Source: Bacteroidia bacterium (GTDB taxonomy: Bacteria > Bacteroidota > Bacteroidia > Chitinophagales > Chitinophagaceae). From it: a stretch of 35,480 nucleotides of DNA. Location: contig JAUICZ010000008.1 in NCBI GenBank assembly GCA_030429205.1, positions 1 to 35,480 of the forward strand, read 5' to 3'. Made by a program: the position numbers and the translations under genes. How positions within the stretch are numbered: position 1 is the stretch's first letter; every line of letters starts with the position of its first letter. Positions 31,323 to 35,480 of the stretch are shown here, piece after piece. The notes below the pieces were generated by a model that saw nothing but the letters and a program-made list of their open reading frames with translations, was not told the DNA's origin and did not search any database.

Positions 31323-32987
31323 ATGTTCATCATTAAAAAGCTATTTAAGCACAGTGCAATAACTAGACTCGCGCTACTTGTCTCTTTTATAAGTCTTTCG
31401 TTTACTTCTTACGGTCAAACATTAATGCCTTTACCGACTCATAATACAGTATACACTGGTTATGCAAGGGGATTTTGGTTTGTTGCTCCTACAAGTTTTA
31501 CGATAACTGGGGTTCGTGTGCCTAGTCAGGCTGGTTCAGGTGCTCAGTATATACAGATAGTTAGGCTTACTACGGCTCCGTCAACATCAACAGGCTCTCA
31601 GTCAACCAACTTTACGACCTTGTTATATGTCAATGGTGCAGCAAGTGGGGTTATAACACCGACAAGCTTGACGATTAATGCAGGGGATATAATAGGGGTT
31701 CTAGGAAGTGCAGGTAGTACTGGTCAAAGTAACTCTTATGGTACAGGTTCGTTTACAACAAGCGTTTATGGGAGTACATTTAGTATACAAAGATTTGGTT
31801 ATCAAGGTTATATAAATTCTGGTGCTACCAATCAGGTTTGGGGTGTAGCTCAAAATGGTTCTGGTAATGTAGGTAGGGTTGAGTTGTACTACGGTCTGCC
31901 ATGTACAGCTGTATCTAATATTGTTGTTAATAGCGTTTCTTCTACGGCTGCCAGCTTTAGTTGGCAAGGTGTGTCAGGCTCGGTGGGTTATGATTATGTG
32001 GTAGATCAGAGTGCTACAATTGCGCCAACAGGTACACCTGTAAATGTTACAGCTACAAATGGTAGCGCATCGGGTTTAACGCCTGCTACCAGGTACTACG
32101 TTCACGTGCGCAATTACTGTAGTAGTACAGACAAGTCTGCCTGGGATACTGCTTCTTTCGAAACTTTGCCACCATGTAGTGAAGCGCAGGGAGTAAGAAC
32201 TACATCTGTTGATAGTAACAGTGCAAATTTTGTGTGGAATCCGCTTACAACAGCTTTAAGTTATTTGTATGTAGTAGACCAAAGCAGAAATACTCCTGCA
32301 AATAATACAGGTACAGTAGCCACAATTGCGGCCGGTACTGCTTCTGGTTTACAAGATGGTACAAAGTATTATATACATATTAAGACCTACTGTATGGCAA
32401 ATGATAGTTCCGGCTGGTCTTTAGATTCATTTTATACACCTATTGCATGTAGGGCACCTATTGTGTCGTTTAATAATATTAATGCTAACAGGGCAGTTGC
32501 TTATTGGCCTAACATGCCTAGCGCTGTTGAGTATGAGTATTACACGAGTACAGACCCTGCTACTCCGGTACTAGGATCAAGAACAAAGAGTAATGACAGG
32601 CATATCCCATACCTTGATGCAAATAAGAAATATTACTTCCATATACGTACTCATTGCTCAGACAGAGGGGTAGAGTCGGCATCGCAGTGGGCGTCTTATG
32701 AATTTAGCACACATGCATTATCAATAGGAGGAGACGTTAGTGAAAAGCGTCTTGTTGAAATTTATCCTAACCCGGCAGAAGACGAGTTAAATATTGAATT
32801 GAATGATAAGGTAAGCATTGGCGGAACACTTGAGGTTTTAGGGGTAGACGGTAAGGTGTTGAAGACTAAATCTGTCGACCAAACCGGTGTTACTACAATT
32901 AAGCTAGATGGAATCGCTCCTGGTATGTATTTGCTACGATTCTCTAATGATAGTCACAGGGAGCTAACGCGATTTATTAAAAAATAG
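31323..32987 (+). CDS. Secreted protein with three fibronectin type III-like domains and a T9SS type A sorting domain
   Basis: 554 residues. The signal peptide ends YG|Q (TSYGQTLM). Residues ~33-192 are a beta-rich domain of unknown family (TGYARGFWFVAPTSFTITGV, then LTINAGDIIGVLGSAG). Three FnIII-like units follow at ~195-285, ~285-375 and ~375-465. Each has a ..YxYVVDQS or YEYYTSTD strand, an LxxxTKYYxHIRTYC-type strand and a Cys at the unit border. Residues ~475-554 are the sorting tail (VEIYPNPAEDELNIEL, VDGKVLKTK, APGMYLLRF, RFIKK). It is exported by T9SS and probably surface-attached. FnIII arrays usually act as spacers or adhesive modules. The role of the N-terminal domain is unknown. 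Confidence 0.9.
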   Translation: MFIIKKLFKHSAITRLALLVSFISLSFTSYGQTLMPLPTHNTVYTGYARGFWFVAPTSFTITGVRVPSQAGSGAQYIQIVRLTTAPSTSTGSQSTNFTTLLYVNGAASGVITPTSLTINAGDIIGVLGSAGSTGQSNSYGTGSFTTSVYGSTFSIQRFGYQGYINSGATNQVWGVAQNGSGNVGRVELYYGLPCTAVSNIVVNSVSSTAASFSWQGVSGSVGYDYVVDQSATIAPTGTPVNVTATNGSASGLTPATRYYVHVRNYCSSTDKSAWDTASFETLPPCSEAQGVRTTSVDSNSANFVWNPLTTALSYLYVVDQSRNTPANNTGTVATIAAGTASGLQDGTKYYIHIKTYCMANDSSGWSLDSFYTPIACRAPIVSFNNINANRAVAYWPNMPSAVEYEYYTSTDPATPVLGSRTKSNDRHIPYLDANKKYYFHIRTHCSDRGVESASQWASYEFSTHALSIGGDVSEKRLVEIYPNPAEDELNIELNDKVSIGGTLEVLGVDGKVLKTKSVDQTGVTTIKLDGIAPGMYLLRFSNDSHRELTRFIKK

Positions 32988-33009
32988 ACTCAAGCATTAA
33001 TATTGTATT

Positions 33010-33045
33010 AAAGAAAGAGGAGGCTTCACGGCCTCCTCTTTCTTT
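33010..33045 (+). terminator. Terminator of the FnIII protein gene
   Basis: A 15-bp perfect inverted repeat (33010-33024 and 33031-33045) around AGGAGGC-TTCACG-GCCTCCT, ending in a T-rich arm, 23 bp after the stop codon. Confidence 0.9.
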
Positions 33046-33046
33046 G

Positions 33047-33322
33047 TGTTATACCTGACTGTAAATGAAAAAGTTATAGCAATAATTCTCTGATAATTAC
33101 CAAATGAGCGTACGTTTTGCTTTAATTTTATTTTAATCTTATGCTAATTAATTTTTAATAGTAGTTATATATCGATATGAGTAGTTTTACTAGGAACGTT
33201 ATTAAATAATAATAAAATACAGGCATTTTAACTTAAAAATAGTGTTAATGCAGCCTTGTTTTATTAAAAATTGAGTAATCAATATCATTTTTTTTAACCA
33301 TTCTTTTAAAAATATCAGGTAA
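33047..33322. other. AT-rich leader region before the beta-helix protein gene
   Basis: About 275 bp, very AT-rich, with no coding frame and no perfect -7 box. The nearest is a one-base-too-long TACGTTTTG near 33113. An in-frame TAA directly precedes the ATG at 33323. The region presumably carries the promoter and a long leader. Nothing else was recognised. Confidence 0.4.
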
Positions 33323-35480
33323 ATGAAGCAAATCAACTTTTTTAAAAACGTTGCTTTCTGTGTTGTCGTTCTGGTAGCTACTTTTAATGTTACGGCATTT
33401 GCTCAGTTGAGCGGTACGTATACGGTAGGTGGTACCAGCCCGGACTATTCGACACTAAGCGCAGCGATCAGTGCATTAAATAGTCAGGGTGTAAACGGCC
33501 CTGTAGTATTTAATATTCGTGACGGTAATTTCTCGGGAAGTAGCTGGCGCGGTGAAATTGGTAATGTAACTGGTGCAAGTTCTACTAACACTATTACTTT
33601 CCAATCTCAAAACGGTAACAAAGCTAACTGTACACTTAGTCCTTCAGGTAGCTCATCAACTAACTATGTGTTTTACTTAAATAACGCTAAGTATGTTACA
33701 ATTAAGAACTTGACACTTAATAACACAAGTTCTAGCTATGGTTGTGACATTAGACTTGCAGGTACAGCAAAGTATAATACAATACAAAACTGTGACCTGA
33801 CAGGTCATACCGGTAGCTCTACCAGCACAAACAAGAGTCGTATTTATGGTACTAGTTTGGCTAATGCGTCAGACATTATGTTTGTAGGTTGTAAAATTGA
33901 CAGAGGTGCCTACGGAGCATATTTGTATGGTAATGGTACTACTACTCTTGCAAGTAACTTTACTTTCGATAACTGTACTTTTGAGCAAAACTATTATTAC
34001 TGGAGTCGTTTCTATTACATGGGCGACCTAACGGTGAAAAACTGTACGTTTAATCGTTCAGGTTCTGCATCAAGCTATTTCTATGGTTTATACGCATATT
34101 ACACTGGTAATGGTTTTGTTTTGAATTCAAATACATTTAACAATAGCTGTAACGCTTATTATAACTACTGTGGTTATTTGTATTTCTCAAACTACTACAC
34201 ACAAAACAAGTCTAGTGTTCCTATGTTCGAGGGTAATACCATCAACATGAACACTACGTCTAGTACTTATTACAACTACCCGTGGTATAACTACTATGCT
34301 CGTTATGGTTTGTATAAAAACAATACATTCAACATAAATAATAGCTATACATCAGGATATGTTTATTTAATGTATTGGATGTACTATAACTGGGATAGTA
34401 AAGCAGAGGGTAATACATTTAATGTTAATAAGTCAGGTGGTTATATTTATACAGGTATGTATTATGGTGACAAGGATACCTTTACCAATAATACCGTGAA
34501 TACTTCTGGTAATGCATATTGTTACAATTACCTTTATTACTCGCAAAATCACGTTTATACCAACAATACTATTAAGTTGAGAAGTACTAACCGTACTATG
34601 TATGGTCTTTATGCATATCGATATAGTGGTATAATAGCTAATAATATTATTGATGTTCAGAATTCATCAAGTGGTACTATCTATGGTTTGTATCCTTATT
34701 ATTCTGAGTCTAAATTCTACAATAATGTAGTTTATACTAAAACATCAGGTTCTAACTATACATGTCGTCCATACTATTGTTATCCTGCATGTAAGATCTA
34801 TAATAATACATTCTATAGCGCAGCTACAGGTGGTACTAACTATACAATGTATGCTTATATCACTTCTTCTTCTTATGGTTGTGATATTAAGAACAACATA
34901 TTGGCGCGTTCTGGTACAAACGGTCGTCTGTTCTATGTTTACAATTCATCTTATGTAAAATCAGACCACAACTTATATTCAGCGCCGGGCGGAAGTTACT
35001 TCCAGCGCGCTAGTCCGTCTTTGAGTACTAATGTGCTAGAAGACTGGCGTGTAGCAACTAAGTTTGATAAGAACTCATTGAAGTATATGGCGCCTTTCTC
35101 TAATGCAGCTTCACTAGATTTCAGCATTGATGCCAGCAGTCCAGGCGCCTGGGCCGTCAACGGTCGTTCATTGCATGATACGAGTATAGCAGTTGATATT
35201 ACAGGCGCAGCCCGTCCGACAACGGTGCAGGCTGGTGTACCTGATTTGGGAGCATATGAAGTAACGCCGACGAGCACACCTCCAAATGCGACAGCGACAC
35301 CGTCGAGTCCTGTAGCTAACAGCACACAGGTGTTTACCTTTGGTGAAGATACTGTAGCCACAATAGATTGGGGTGCAACAGTACCATCAACGTATACCAT
35401 GCGTCAATATACAGGTACCCAGGCAAGTCCAATGCCTGCAGGTGTAGGCCGTATGTTCTTCTATACAGCAGCAACGCCAA
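33323..35480 (+). CDS. Secreted Tyr/Asn-rich right-handed beta-helix protein, 3' end outside window
   Basis: The frame is open from the ATG at 33323 to the window end (719 codons, no stop). The signal peptide ends FA27|Q28 (TAFAQLSG). Residues ~31-55 carry the TYTVGGTSPDYSTLSAAI opening common to Bacteroidota parallel beta-helix proteins. Residues ~56-600 are irregular beta-helix coils with recurring short motifs (NNTF, KNCTF, GNTI, NNTV) and clusters of tyrosines (NYYYWSRFYYMG, SNYYTQNKSS). A GAYEVT motif near 641, typical of the end of such helices, is followed by a Thr/Pro linker and the start of another domain (TFGEDTVATIDWG). A C-terminal T9SS tail is expected beyond the window. No catalytic residues of a pectate lyase are evident, so a surface or adhesive role is as likely as an enzymatic one. 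Confidence 0.85.
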   Translation, partial: MKQINFFKNVAFCVVVLVATFNVTAFAQLSGTYTVGGTSPDYSTLSAAISALNSQGVNGPVVFNIRDGNFSGSSWRGEIGNVTGASSTNTITFQSQNGNKANCTLSPSGSSSTNYVFYLNNAKYVTIKNLTLNNTSSSYGCDIRLAGTAKYNTIQNCDLTGHTGSSTSTNKSRIYGTSLANASDIMFVGCKIDRGAYGAYLYGNGTTTLASNFTFDNCTFEQNYYYWSRFYYMGDLTVKNCTFNRSGSASSYFYGLYAYYTGNGFVLNSNTFNNSCNAYYNYCGYLYFSNYYTQNKSSVPMFEGNTINMNTTSSTYYNYPWYNYYARYGLYKNNTFNINNSYTSGYVYLMYWMYYNWDSKAEGNTFNVNKSGGYIYTGMYYGDKDTFTNNTVNTSGNAYCYNYLYYSQNHVYTNNTIKLRSTNRTMYGLYAYRYSGIIANNIIDVQNSSSGTIYGLYPYYSESKFYNNVVYTKTSGSNYTCRPYYCYPACKIYNNTFYSAATGGTNYTMYAYITSSSYGCDIKNNILARSGTNGRLFYVYNSSYVKSDHNLYSAPGGSYFQRASPSLSTNVLEDWRVATKFDKNSLKYMAPFSNAASLDFSIDASSPGAWAVNGRSLHDTSIAVDITGAARPTTVQAGVPDLGAYEVTPTSTPPNATATPSSPVANSTQVFTFGEDTVATIDWGATVPSTYTMRQYTGTQASPMPAGVGRMFFYTAATP

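Noticed and set aside
34996-35400. Long minus-strand frame near the right end
   Set aside because: It lies opposite the beta-helix gene, which has a signal peptide and stays open for 719 codons. The minus-strand product has no start signal or domain.
1-35480. Window ends joining into one gene on a circular element
   Set aside because: The open frame at the right end and the partial gene at the left end have unlike sequence, and no terminal overlap was seen. No plasmid or phage genes are present.

Overview
The window reads as chromosomal DNA of a Bacteroidota bacterium, probably from the Chitinophagaceae or a related lineage. The evidence is AT-rich DNA, type IX secretion (T9SS) sorting domains on several very large secreted proteins, a SusC-like TonB receptor with an N-terminal carboxypeptidase-regulatory-like domain, LytS/LytR-type regulation with a periplasmic propeller, and Bacteroidota-type -7 promoter boxes (TAnnTTTG). 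No IS element, phage gene, CRISPR array or RNA gene was seen.

Layout. 1-3614 (+): the tail of a secreted beta-strand protein, a terminator, a large usher-like outer-membrane barrel protein, and a small helical protein. 3708-7829 (-): a 1373-residue secreted protein with SBBP propeller, Ig-like domains and a sorting tail. 7938-8452 (-): a TraR/DksA zinc-finger gene whose last zinc half-site is destroyed by a one-base frameshift, and a possible 38-residue membrane peptide. 8651-9589 (+): malate dehydrogenase. 9657-12807 (-): a five-gene operon (OB-fold membrane protein, two cytochrome c-like lipoproteins, YceI, DUF5777 barrel). 12906-17356 (-): a second operon (orphan T9SS-tail-like protein, second YceI, hybrid propeller histidine kinase, LytTR regulator), which probably controls the neighbouring redox operon. 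17453-20610 (-): glutaminyl cyclase lipoprotein, then two homologous lipoproteins flanking a tandem-HTH regulator. 20668-26492 (-): a 1703-residue paralogue of the first giant protein with ten tandem Ig-like domains, a second small helical protein and a small lipoprotein. 26618-29752 (-): TonB receptor and ribulose-phosphate 3-epimerase. 29959-31023 (+): class I fructose-bisphosphate aldolase. 31323-35480 (+): two secreted proteins, one with FnIII domains and a T9SS tail, and one Tyr/Asn-rich beta-helix protein running off the window.

How the genes fit together. Most of the window builds the cell envelope. Eight of ten predicted signal-peptidase-I substrates carry Gln at +1, and the enzyme that would cyclise it (glutaminyl cyclase) is encoded here. 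The two exceptions are the two giant SBBP proteins. The most system-like block is 9657-17356: paired YceI proteins, two cytochromes with unusual CX4CH haem motifs, a DUF5777 barrel, an OB-fold membrane protein, a sensor kinase and its regulator, and a stand-alone sorting-domain-like protein without a signal peptide whose start codon lies in an 8-bp hairpin.

Limits. Family names come from reading motifs by eye. No homology search, structure prediction or transcript data was available.
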